Assembly (NCBI GenBank): GCA_937990205.1
Contig: CALKRO010000074.1
Coordinates: 1-5,407 of the forward strand
Direction of reading: 5' to 3'
Length of the DNA: 5,407 nucleotides
DNA from: an uncultured Candidatus Saccharibacteria bacterium
Lineage (GTDB): Bacteria; Patescibacteriota; Saccharimonadia; Saccharimonadales; Saccharimonadaceae
The position numbers were made by a program, and so were the translations under genes. Of the stretch, positions 1 to 5,217 are shown piece after piece. Within the stretch, counting starts at the first letter, position 1. Each line of letters starts with the position of its first letter. Below the pieces are notes generated by a model, which saw only the letters and a list, made by a program, of their open reading frames with translations, had not been told where the DNA came from and ran no database searches.

Positions 1-159
1 CAGTGAATCGTCATAGAATTTAATTGCCAAAATCATAAATCCAGCGGCCGCAATCTGCAGCCCATAACGATAATCGTTCAAGCAAAGCAACATGAATATG
101 ATAGATCCAAAAATCTTCAACCAATAAGTTACAATTATATTTGTTTCGGAATTATGCAT
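1..159 (-). CDS. Partial membrane protein, N-terminal 53 residues (gene runs off the left edge)
   Basis: An open frame reads from ATG at 159 to the window edge without a stop. The start is fixed by an excellent ribosome binding site four bases upstream. Residues about 8-28 and 34-49 are hydrophobic and look like two membrane helices separated by a short polar turn (N28-D29-Y30-R31). I do not recognise a named family. Residues 14-52 align without gaps to residues 13-51 of the membrane protein at 1279-1875, with 10 identities (I16, I21, C26, L27, D29, G33, I36, G40, F41, I46), so it is probably a paralogue of that protein. It has its own promoter and a leader of roughly 75 bases. Function is unknown; the rest of the protein is outside the window. 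Confidence 0.8.
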   Translation of the reverse strand, partial: MHNSETNIIVTYWLKIFGSIIFMLLCLNDYRYGLQIAAAGFMILAIKFYDDSL

Positions 160-163
160 ACGC

Positions 164-171
164 ACCTCCTT
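164..171 (-). promoter_or_regulatory. Shine-Dalgarno site of the partial membrane gene
   Basis: AAGGAGGT on the minus strand lies four bases before ATG at 159. It is an almost perfect anti-16S match and decides the start of a gene too short in this window to be judged by length. Confidence 0.88.
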
Positions 172-204
172 GTAAAACTACTAGGCCACTAAAGCCTCAA
201 ACGA

Positions 205-230
205 AATTTACTGACCAAGGCCAGTAAATT
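205..230 (-). repeat. Inverted repeat / leader hairpin upstream of the partial membrane gene
   Basis: AATTTACTG (205-213) and CAGTAAATT (222-230) form a perfect 9-base-pair stem with an 8-base loop. It lies just downstream of the predicted transcription start near 236, so it is in the 5' untranslated RNA, or it is an operator. A second small hairpin (AGGC 183-186, GCCT 194-197) follows nearer the ribosome binding site. In the RNA, the GCCU in the first loop could also pair with the AGGC at 194-197, allowing an alternative fold. The role is unknown. Confidence 0.5.
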
Positions 231-242
231 AGTAACTTCCAT

Positions 243-271
243 ATTATCTCACATTTATTAAAAAATAGCAA
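243..271 (-). promoter_or_regulatory. Sigma-70 type promoter for the partial membrane gene
   Basis: On the minus strand TTGCTA (266-271) is followed after 17 bases by GATAAT (243-248), preceded by TGA, which makes an extended -10 element. Transcription would start near 236, giving a leader of about 75 bases before ATG at 159. Confidence 0.6.
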
Positions 272-349
272 ACAAAAAGATCATACTCCAATCTATTTAC
301 TAAAAGTCACCACCATAAAATAGTTATTCTATTATTTACAATAATAACC

Positions 350-377
350 TTGATTTTTAATTATTCCCTGATACAAT
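350..377 (+). promoter_or_regulatory. Putative plus-strand promoter of a very short transcript
   Basis: TTGATT (350-355), a 16-base spacer and TACAAT (372-377) match a sigma-70 promoter at 4/6 and 5/6 positions. The start would be near 384. No protein-coding frame follows; an intrinsic terminator begins 20 bases later. The region is AT-rich, so a chance match is possible. Confidence 0.45.
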
Positions 378-383
378 AAAAAT

Positions 384-432
384 ATATTCGGGGATTTCCC
401 GCACCCTAGTCGCAAGGCTAGGGGATTTTTTT
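384..432 (+). ncRNA. Putative small RNA of about 49 nt (two hairpins)
   Basis: Between the promoter at 350-377 and the end of the T-run at 432 lies a sequence with two consecutive hairpins. The first is CGGG (389-392), loop 393-397, CCCG (398-401). The second is an 8-base-pair stem 404-411/416-423 closed by a GCAA (GNRA) tetraloop, followed by seven T residues. It has no start codon with an open frame. It does not match any RNA family I recognise. The alternatives are that it is only the 3' end of a longer transcript, or a hairpin in the 3' untranslated RNA of the EEP gene, which ends at 461 on the other strand. Confidence 0.35.
404..432 (+). terminator. Intrinsic terminator, plus strand
   Basis: CCCTAGTC (404-411), loop GCAA, GGCTAGGG (416-423), then GA and seven T residues (426-432). 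All eight pairs form, one of them a T-G wobble. The T-run is on the plus-strand side only, so it terminates rightward transcription. No U-rich run immediately follows the hairpin on the minus strand, so it does not clearly end the EEP transcript. Confidence 0.7.
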
Positions 433-460
433 AAAGATAAATCCTTTAAAACTCTATAAG

Positions 461-1195
461 TTATTTTATCTCAATCTCAGCCGAAATTCCTAAGTGATCT
501 GAAGCATAGCCTTCATGCACCACGAAATTTTTCGCTTCCAATTTATCGTTTGGCATAATATGGTCGCATGGCACCTCGCCATTAAATTTCAAACCCGAAA
601 GTGTATTTTTCACCCCGTTTTCATACGTCAAATCACGCAAGAAATCCAATTCCCTCATCGCTGGCGCCTCGTGTCTCACATTCAAATCACCACAAAGCAC
701 AAATGGCTTATCCTGATACGGTTGAATAATCTCCGCCAAATGCTTAAATGCCTTCACTGTATCCTCGTCCCCGAGTGGTTGCGAACGCCAAAATCCATGA
801 TGATTTGCGATCACCACACCGTTTTCTAATTCCACCACCTGCACATTTAGATTGTTTGAACACATTTTTTCCAGAATCGTATGTTCCGTATATTCCCCGT
901 TCACAAAAGTGTTCATTGTCGAGCGAAACGGAATTCTACTTAAAATCATATTTCCTAGCTCAAAACTTCCGTTCGCTATATCACTACTCCAGTTTGGCGA
1001 AAAATAAGCATACGGCATCCCCGTCGCCTGCTTGATCGCTTCCGCATCAAAACAAAGTCGCGCTAGATGCACCTGGCAATTCTCTGAGCTCATCACCTCC
1101 TGCATACAGATTACATCAAAGTTATTATTTTCCAAAAAGCGTTTTAATTCCCCCTCCACTTTTCCCATCCATACGTTCAATTGTAAAATTTTCAT
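461..1195 (-). CDS. Endonuclease/exonuclease/phosphatase (EEP) family metal-dependent hydrolase
   Basis: This 244-residue protein belongs to the EEP superfamily (exonuclease III, DNase I and phosphodiesterase relatives), which cleaves phosphodiester bonds using Mg2+. The motifs appear in the usual order: N7 in LNVW near the N-terminus, the metal ligand E33 in MQEV, GN at 81-82 in a central strand, NHHG at 131-134 with a candidate catalytic histidine, GDLN at 169-172 (D170, N172), D211 in CDHIM, and the terminal SDH at 232-234 with D233 and H234. No catalytic position appears to be missing and the length is normal. There is no signal peptide, so it is probably cytoplasmic; the substrate (DNA, RNA, nucleotide or lipid headgroup) cannot be told. 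I chose ATG at 1195 because the conserved first strand starts there. An upstream extension to 1261 would run through a terminator hairpin. There is no Shine-Dalgarno site; a -10 box lies six bases upstream, implying a leaderless mRNA. Confidence 0.9.
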   Translation of the reverse strand: MKILQLNVWMGKVEGELKRFLENNNFDVICMQEVMSSENCQVHLARLCFDAEAIKQATGMPYAYFSPNWSSDIANGSFELGNMILSRIPFRSTMNTFVNGEYTEHTILEKMCSNNLNVQVVELENGVVIANHHGFWRSQPLGDEDTVKAFKHLAEIIQPYQDKPFVLCGDLNVRHEAPAMRELDFLRDLTYENGVKNTLSGLKFNGEVPCDHIMPNDKLEAKNFVVHEGYASDHLGISAEIEIK

Positions 1196-1201
1196 GCTTA
1201 T

Positions 1202-1207
1202 ATTGTA
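1202..1207 (-). promoter_or_regulatory. -10 box of the EEP gene, leaderless-type
   Basis: TACAAT on the minus strand is followed by ATAAGC and then ATG. With the usual six-base gap the transcription start is the A of the start codon. No convincing -35 is visible; that position falls inside the terminator of the gene before it. No ribosome binding site is present. Confidence 0.6.
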
Positions 1208-1212
1208 CACCA

Positions 1213-1237
1213 AAAATCCCCTCATCGAGGGGATTTT
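1213..1237 (-). terminator. Intrinsic terminator of the two-gene membrane operon
   Basis: AAAATCCCCTC (1213-1223) and GAGGGGATTTT (1227-1237) form a perfect 11-base-pair stem with a 3-base loop. On the minus strand the stem ends in five T residues. It lies 41 bases after the stop codon at 1279 and directly before the EEP promoter. Confidence 0.85.
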
Positions 1238-1278
1238 AAAACTAGTGAAATTATTCAGCATGAGATTCCGAAGTATTT

Positions 1279-1875
1279 TTATTTTTCTTTCTCCTCTTCG
1301 GGCTCACATTCTTCCTGTTCTTCATAGAATTGGAAGTCGTCATCATCTGAAACTAACGGCCAAACCCCCATTGCGAATAACGTTATGTTTATCGCTATAC
1401 ACACTAAAAGTTCTGCCAAATTTCGACAAGCCATAATCGTTAATCCCCATAATGGAATTAACATCATCGAAAAGAACCAGACATTTGAAAGACTCTTCCG
1501 CATTTGCTCCGAATATTTGTCATGTGTAAAAACCCAAATAATCAGACAATAACAGAATAAAAATCCTACCATAAAAAATACAATTGTTGGTATTGAGTTT
1601 CCACATACATAAAAGACCATGAGCATTACCAAAATTCCATAAACAAAGTCTGCTAATGACACTCGACCTTCGAGTAGCGTCTCTCCTAGCATCCAAAAAT
1701 CACATTCCTGTTTCCTGAAAATTGCCTGCCGAAAATAGTCTATCATTACAACCGCGAACCCTAATATGCTAATACCGACACCTACCTGAGGATCACTCAA
1801 ACAGATAATCGTCGAAATTAAACATAACAGAATTCTCATTAAATTTCTATTGCTAAGTTTAAACAATTGTTTCAT
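1279..1875 (-). CDS. Unknown multi-spanning membrane protein with acidic C-terminal tail
   Basis: This 198-residue protein has about six hydrophobic segments (roughly 12-26, 31-50, 75-91, 95-116, 132-150 and 154-174). It ends in a strongly acidic tail (177-198, mostly D and E) that is probably cytoplasmic. I recognise no family and see no catalytic motif. The start at ATG 1875 is supported by GGAGG seven bases upstream; a GTG at 1896 in the same frame has no ribosome binding site at a proper distance and would put that site inside the gene. It begins 34 bases after the stop of the membrane protein at 1910-2512, so the two are almost certainly cotranscribed, and a strong terminator follows. 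Residues 13-51 match the partial protein at 1-159 without gaps (shared C-L-x-D, G, I, G-F and I positions). A transporter, a membrane stress protein or an immunity-type protein are all possible. Confidence 0.82.
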   Translation of the reverse strand: MKQLFKLSNRNLMRILLCLISTIICLSDPQVGVGISILGFAVVMIDYFRQAIFRKQECDFWMLGETLLEGRVSLADFVYGILVMLMVFYVCGNSIPTIVFFMVGFLFCYCLIIWVFTHDKYSEQMRKSLSNVWFFSMMLIPLWGLTIMACRNLAELLVCIAINITLFAMGVWPLVSDDDDFQFYEEQEECEPEEEKEK

Positions 1876-1878
1876 TTT

Positions 1879-1887
1879 CCCCCCTCC
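1879..1887 (-). promoter_or_regulatory. Shine-Dalgarno site of the 1279-1875 gene
   Basis: GGAGGGGGG on the minus strand, with GGAGG seven bases before ATG at 1875. It is preceded by an out-of-frame ATG (1889) that opens a five-codon frame (M-E-G-G-K) whose TGA overlaps the real start as ATGA. Confidence 0.75.
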
Positions 1888-1909
1888 ATTTTCCACACTG
1901 TCTGTGTTT

Positions 1910-2512
1910 TTAGTGGTTTAATGCCCCCACACAGGCCAAATAAGTCAAAACCGCAGCCATAATTAACACGTAACTCAAGATCAAATAAATCGCACTTGAT
2001 AGAATTCGATTCAGTTTCAAAAAACTTTTCTCAAATTCCGCCGGCCAAAAAATCTGTAGGCCATAAAAAGCTGTCGCCAAGCTCACCAACATTAGTGCAA
2101 AAATCGTCGCCAACCTCTCCGTTCCCGGAATAAAAATATACACGCTATAGGTTAAAAAAATCCATGCATGCATATTATTACAGAATTTTCGATTCAAGCT
2201 TAGCTCTTCTGACAGGAATCTCACCCACTTGTTATTTACTCGCATATATGGGTCTAACCAATACGCATTCGTGAGCAGGCTCGGCAAAACCATCACCGGA
2301 AGTCCGATCATCAAAATCGCCATCTTATAGCCATTTATCACCGAAAATCCAAAAAATAACACCATTAAACTAATTACCACCTCTAGCAGCATAATTCCGT
2401 TCAACACTCTGGTACGTCGATTTTTCTCCTGCATCACTAAGACATTTTTTCCATCTTCAAAGTCATTCACTACCTTGCTTAATTTAATCAATTCCACAAA
2501 ATTTCCCTCCAT
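1910..2512 (-). CDS. Unknown five-helix membrane protein, first gene of the operon
   Basis: This 200-residue protein has a polar N-terminus (1-37) with a basic patch (K30, R32, R33, R35). Five hydrophobic segments follow, at about 38-59, 63-84, 115-129, 134-156 and 171-195, with a longer polar loop at 85-114. The basic patch before the first helix suggests the N-terminus is in the cytoplasm. There is no cleavable signal peptide and no recognised motif. ATG at 2512 has a strong ribosome binding site four bases upstream. A second possible start, GTG at 2497, also has a good site (GGAGGG, seven bases), so two N-termini are possible. The gene is read from a perfect consensus promoter through a leader of about 150 bases and is followed after 34 bases by the second membrane gene. 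The pair may form a complex, but the sequence does not show its job. Confidence 0.82.
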   Translation of the reverse strand: MEGNFVELIKLSKVVNDFEDGKNVLVMQEKNRRTRVLNGIMLLEVVISLMVLFFGFSVINGYKMAILMIGLPVMVLPSLLTNAYWLDPYMRVNNKWVRFLSEELSLNRKFCNNMHAWIFLTYSVYIFIPGTERLATIFALMLVSLATAFYGLQIFWPAEFEKSFLKLNRILSSAIYLILSYVLIMAAVLTYLACVGALNH

Positions 2513-2516
2513 TTTT

Positions 2517-2524
2517 CCCTCCTT
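2517..2524 (-). promoter_or_regulatory. Shine-Dalgarno site of the 1910-2512 gene
   Basis: AAGGAGGG on the minus strand, four A residues before ATG at 2512. A second copy of GGAGGG (2505-2510) overlaps the start codon itself and is correctly spaced for the in-frame GTG at 2497. Confidence 0.82.
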
Positions 2525-2633
2525 GTCGTATCACCGAAGTGAACCAAAAATAGTTTCAATTTTCCAAATTCAATTAAAATTAATTAGGACATAAGCTTAC
2601 ATAATTTCACCTCATTTCTAAAGAACTATTTTG

Positions 2634-2647
2634 GGACAAAATTGTCC
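2634..2647. repeat. Palindrome just downstream of the operon transcription start
   Basis: GGACAA (2634-2639), AA, TTGTCC (2642-2647): a perfect 6-2-6 inverted repeat about 14-28 bases into the transcript. With one bulged base it extends by TTT/AAA on the outside. It could be a repressor operator or an RNA hairpin. It shares the half-site TTGTC with the palindrome over the -35 element. Confidence 0.45.
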
Positions 2648-2667
2648 AAACACAAAATTACACTAAT

Positions 2668-2696
2668 ATTATAATACGAATACCTCACATTGTCAA
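2668..2696 (-). promoter_or_regulatory. Perfect consensus sigma-70 promoter of the membrane operon
   Basis: On the minus strand TTGACA (2691-2696) and TATAAT (2668-2673) are separated by exactly 17 bases, so all twelve consensus positions match. Transcription is expected from about 2661. The -35 is centred in a 13-base palindrome, ACATTG-T-CAATGT (2687-2699), a plausible operator. Confidence 0.88.
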
Positions 2697-2838
2697 TGTT
2701 TCACCCCTGTCGCACCGCGCCATGAACCTTTCTCTTTTACTATTCCGTCTAGCTTAAAATTCCACTCACATCATTCCGCTCTGCTTAATTTCATCCACCT
2801 CTTTCTCTTTTTTCATACCTCTTAGCTTATTTTTGCGG
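2697..2838 (+). other. Pyrimidine-rich gap between divergent promoters; no gene seen
   Basis: This 140-base stretch between the operon promoter and the -10 box of the 413-residue gene is rich in C and T on the plus strand, with repeated CTCTTT-like runs. I find no RNA gene or convincing repeat in it. The only frame worth mention is a 16-codon minus-strand frame at 2766-2816, which I do not accept as a gene. Confidence 0.4.
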
Positions 2839-2850
2839 TATAATATAAGC
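2825..2850 (+). promoter_or_regulatory. -10 box of the 413-residue gene inside an inverted repeat
   Basis: A perfect TATAAT (2839-2844) lies 9 bases before ATG at 2854, placing the transcription start near 2851 and leaving a leader of about three bases. GCTTAT (2825-2830) and ATAAGC (2845-2850) form an inverted repeat around it, a possible operator. No -35 hexamer is visible at the usual distance and there is no Shine-Dalgarno site. Confidence 0.65.
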
Positions 2851-2853
2851 ATT

Positions 2854-4095
2854 ATGGAGCACGAAACACGCAAGAATTTTAATCAATTTCAACAGGAACC
2901 AGAACTTCACGTCCAAAATCGTAATCAAGGTCCTGAAATTCCTCAATTCAATCGCTCCGCTGCTTATCAGGAACGTCAATTCCAGAGACATCTCCATTCT
3001 GAGCTTGATAAAAAACGCGAAAACGAACCTGCTCTCGATACTATTGTCGAAAAACTCACCTATCTTGCCGCCATGGCCGCTCCTACCATTGGTCGCGCCG
3101 CTCTACTTGCCATTGGTACGGGACTTGCCGTAAAAGGTGTTTCTGTATTGGCCAACCACTTTTCTAATCAGTCCATCGAACAACATCAAAAAGACATGGA
3201 AGAACTCGGCGTCCCCCTAGAAGATGACGAGGAAGACGATTATGATCGCACCTTCACTGGTTATGAAGATTACATGAACCATCACAATGCTCTTCGCGCC
3301 CAAAAAGGCCTCGAACCAGATTACACTCCCGAAAATGGCCCAGTTGAATACCAAAATCAACTCAATCCACTAATTGAAACCTCACAAGCTTCCAACGACA
3401 CCGAAAATTTCGCATACTCTATCCAGCTAGATAATGACGCACAGAAATTCACCCCTGATAATAATCTCACTATTCCTGAAGAAAAAATAACTGACGATTT
3501 TACTTCCATAAATACTAACGCCACCCCAATTGAACACCGCACCGCTATCACCTTACAAGACGAAAAACTCGCTCATATCGCCGAAAAAACCATTCTAAAA
3601 ACCGTTAATTTCCCTGCCGGCATCGGCCAATTCAAATCCTTTATGGATTACAAGGCTATCACCGACAAAACTACCCCTAATTACAATTTTACCCACGAAA
3701 ATGCTAATTTTCATGTTGGTAAATCCGGACTTACCTACTACCAAGATGGCGAAAACACCTATCCGGTCGTCGCAGTTGGTAGTGGCATCTCCGATAGAAT
3801 CGGCCAACTCATCGAAGTTACCCTTGATAATCAAGGCCATCCAAACACATTACGCTGTGTCATTGGCGACCAAAAAGACGACAACGACACCGATCCGACT
3901 ACTCACACCGTTCATAAAAATGACCACAGCGTTGTCGAATTTCTCGTCGATTACGACCGACTAAAAGAAGCTAACCCTACCGCCATTAATATGGGCGATC
4001 TCACCTATCTCGATAATTCCCAGTTCAATCTCAAAGGTAGCGTCGCTAAAGTTCGGGTCCTCGACCAAAATTTCTACTCAAACAAAAATCAATAA
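2854..4095 (+). CDS. Unknown single-pass membrane protein with C-terminal beta-rich domain
   Basis: This 413-residue protein has four visible parts. Residues 1-65 are polar and rich in Q, N and E, and look disordered. Residues 68-100 are hydrophobic and Ala/Gly/Leu-rich, enough for one long or two short membrane helices. Residues 105-245 are a polar linker with an acidic block at 123-130 (DDEEDD) and many N, T and P residues. Residues about 285-406 form a compact beta-rich domain with AVGSG (307-311), GQLIEVTLDNQG (317-328), IGDQKDDNDTDPTTHTVHKN (337-356) and VVEFLVD (360-366). These resemble a domain I recall from hypothetical Firmicutes cell-surface and phage proteins, with a GDxKxDxHT-like motif and a barrel fold related to double-psi barrels; this match is from memory and moderate. 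The topology suggests the C-terminal domain is outside the cell. ATG at 2854 is chosen over the in-frame TTG at 2833 because the -10 box lies between them. It converges with rpsA. Confidence 0.85.
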   Translation: MEHETRKNFNQFQQEPELHVQNRNQGPEIPQFNRSAAYQERQFQRHLHSELDKKRENEPALDTIVEKLTYLAAMAAPTIGRAALLAIGTGLAVKGVSVLANHFSNQSIEQHQKDMEELGVPLEDDEEDDYDRTFTGYEDYMNHHNALRAQKGLEPDYTPENGPVEYQNQLNPLIETSQASNDTENFAYSIQLDNDAQKFTPDNNLTIPEEKITDDFTSINTNATPIEHRTAITLQDEKLAHIAEKTILKTVNFPAGIGQFKSFMDYKAITDKTTPNYNFTHENANFHVGKSGLTYYQDGENTYPVVAVGSGISDRIGQLIEVTLDNQGHPNTLRCVIGDQKDDNDTDPTTHTVHKNDHSVVEFLVDYDRLKEANPTAINMGDLTYLDNSQFNLKGSVAKVRVLDQNFYSNKNQ

Positions 4096-4098
4096 TTA

Positions 4099-4127
4099 AA
4101 AAATAAGCCCTCACAGGGCTTATTTTT
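4099..4127. terminator. Bidirectional intrinsic terminator shared by convergent genes
   Basis: AAAAATAAGCCC (4099-4110), loop TCACA, GGGCTTATTTTT (4116-4127): a perfect 12-base-pair stem whose outer AT pairs supply a T-run on both strands. It sits in the 42-base gap between the stop codons of the 413-residue gene and rpsA and serves both. Confidence 0.92.
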
Positions 4128-4137
4128 AACTTCTGTC

Positions 4138-5205
4138 TTATTTTGCAACAGAGAGTGAGATTTTGCGACCTTCACGATCGATATCTAGAACCTTGAAGTT
4201 CTTACGTTCATTCAAAGTAAAGATCTTTTCTGGATCGACGTCGTTACCTTCACCAAGTTCAGAAACGTGAACCAAAGCCTCAACAGCTGGAGAAATCTGA
4301 ACAAAAGCACCAAATGGGGTGATACGAGTAACCGTACCTTCCACCTTTGAACCCTTCTTCAAGTTTTCTACCTCTGATAGCCATGGATCAGCCACGAGTT
4401 GCTTGATGGAGAGACTGAGACGTTCCTTATCAATCGCAATAATTTTTGCCTTGATAGTGTCGCCAACCTTAACGTAGTCAGATGGATTGTTTACACGTTC
4501 CCAAGAGATTTCTGAGATGTGCACCAAACCTTCGATACCTTCTACATTTACGAATACACCGAAGTCTACTACACCGGTTACTACACCTTCGACGGTGTCA
4601 CCGACATGAAGTTCAGCAAAACGAGCAGCGAGGCCGTCTTTGACAGCTTCCTTTTCAGAGAAGATAAGCTTATTATCTTTCTTGCTTGCATCAAGAATGC
4701 GAACCTTGATTCCCTTACCAACAAGAGAATTGAGGCGTTGCAAAATTTCATCCTTATCAGCAGAACCTACACGTGGGTAGTGTTCAGCAGAAAGTTGTGA
4801 AACTGGCAAGAAACCACGAATTCCTTCGTATTCCACGAGAAGACCACCACGATTTGCATCAAATGGGGTAACTTCCACGATTTCAGAAGCATCGAGCTTG
4901 GCTTGGATTTCATCCCAACCTTTATCCTTCACTGCCTTGCGGAGTGAAAGAAGCACCATGCCGTCTTCCATCTCAGAATCAATCACAGAAGCGGTCACTT
5001 CTGCACCTTCTTCGAGGTTACGTGCGAAAGAAGCTTCGCGGCGAGGCACCAAGCCTACACCTTGTGCACCGAGATCAATTAAGATTTCGTGCTTTTTTAC
5101 TGATAAAACAGTACCTGAGACCACGTCTCCAGTTGCTGCTTTTTTGATAGAGTCACCAGCGTTAGCTAGCAATTCATCCATTGTTACTTTTTTGGCATCA
5201 GCCAT
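4138..5205 (-). CDS. rpsA: 30S ribosomal protein S1 (bS1), four S1 domains
   Basis: This 355-residue protein is ribosomal protein S1, which binds mRNA at the small ribosomal subunit and helps load it for initiation. Four S1 RNA-binding domains follow a short basic/acidic N-terminus: about 24-90, 108-186, 200-270 and 283-355. The last two are the most typical, with FGVFVNVEGIEGLVHISEIS (205-224 region onward to 234) and FGAFVQISPAVEALVHVSEL (298-317), plus the usual terminal LSLS strands. Escherichia coli S1 has six domains; four is usual in many Gram-positive and reduced-genome lineages. I chose ATG at 5205 (MADAKKVTMDEL) because it follows GGAAGG. The in-frame GTG at 5253 lies in the loop of the leader hairpin and has no ribosome binding site. 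It is probably monocistronic, with its own promoter, structured leader and terminator. Confidence 0.95.
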   Translation of the reverse strand: MADAKKVTMDELLANAGDSIKKAATGDVVSGTVLSVKKHEILIDLGAQGVGLVPRREASFARNLEEGAEVTASVIDSEMEDGMVLLSLRKAVKDKGWDEIQAKLDASEIVEVTPFDANRGGLLVEYEGIRGFLPVSQLSAEHYPRVGSADKDEILQRLNSLVGKGIKVRILDASKKDNKLIFSEKEAVKDGLAARFAELHVGDTVEGVVTGVVDFGVFVNVEGIEGLVHISEISWERVNNPSDYVKVGDTIKAKIIAIDKERLSLSIKQLVADPWLSEVENLKKGSKVEGTVTRITPFGAFVQISPAVEALVHVSELGEGNDVDPEKIFTLNERKNFKVLDIDREGRKISLSVAK

Positions 5206-5217
5206 TCTTATATTTTT

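Larger units (their letters stand above)
2513..2661 (-). other. Structured 5' leader RNA of the membrane operon
   Basis: The leader from the predicted start near 2661 to the ATG is about 149 bases and carries no long frame. It contains a GGACAA/TTGTCC palindrome at its 5' end (2634-2647). A long-range inverted repeat (2624-2634 with 2544-2555) pairs 11 bases with one bulge. A TCAC-TTCG-GTGA hairpin (2531-2542) with the very stable cUUCGg tetraloop sits just before the ribosome binding site. It also holds an ATG-TAA start-stop pair (2597-2602) with GAGGTG five bases before it. I do not recognise a riboswitch class. Confidence 0.45.

Noticed and set aside
1196..1261. Upstream start extending the EEP protein by 22 residues
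   Set aside because: The extension reads through a strong terminator hairpin and the promoter box; the EEP fold begins at the internal ATG.
515..1436. Plus-strand open frames opposite the EEP hydrolase and the 3' part of the membrane gene
   Set aside because: They lie antisense to well-supported genes, have no ribosome binding sites, and their translations show no recognisable domains.
2766..2816. Sixteen-codon minus-strand frame (MKKEKEVDEIKQSGMM)
   Set aside because: The Shine-Dalgarno-like AAGAGGT abuts the ATG with almost no spacing, no clear promoter is seen, and the length is within chance.
2833..2853. TTG start extending the 413-residue protein by seven residues
   Set aside because: The TATAAT box lies inside this extension, so the mRNA probably starts after it; no ribosome binding site precedes it.
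3357..3964. Other frames inside the 413-residue gene, both strands
   Set aside because: They have no start signals, and the main frame spans the whole region and is bounded by a promoter and a terminator.
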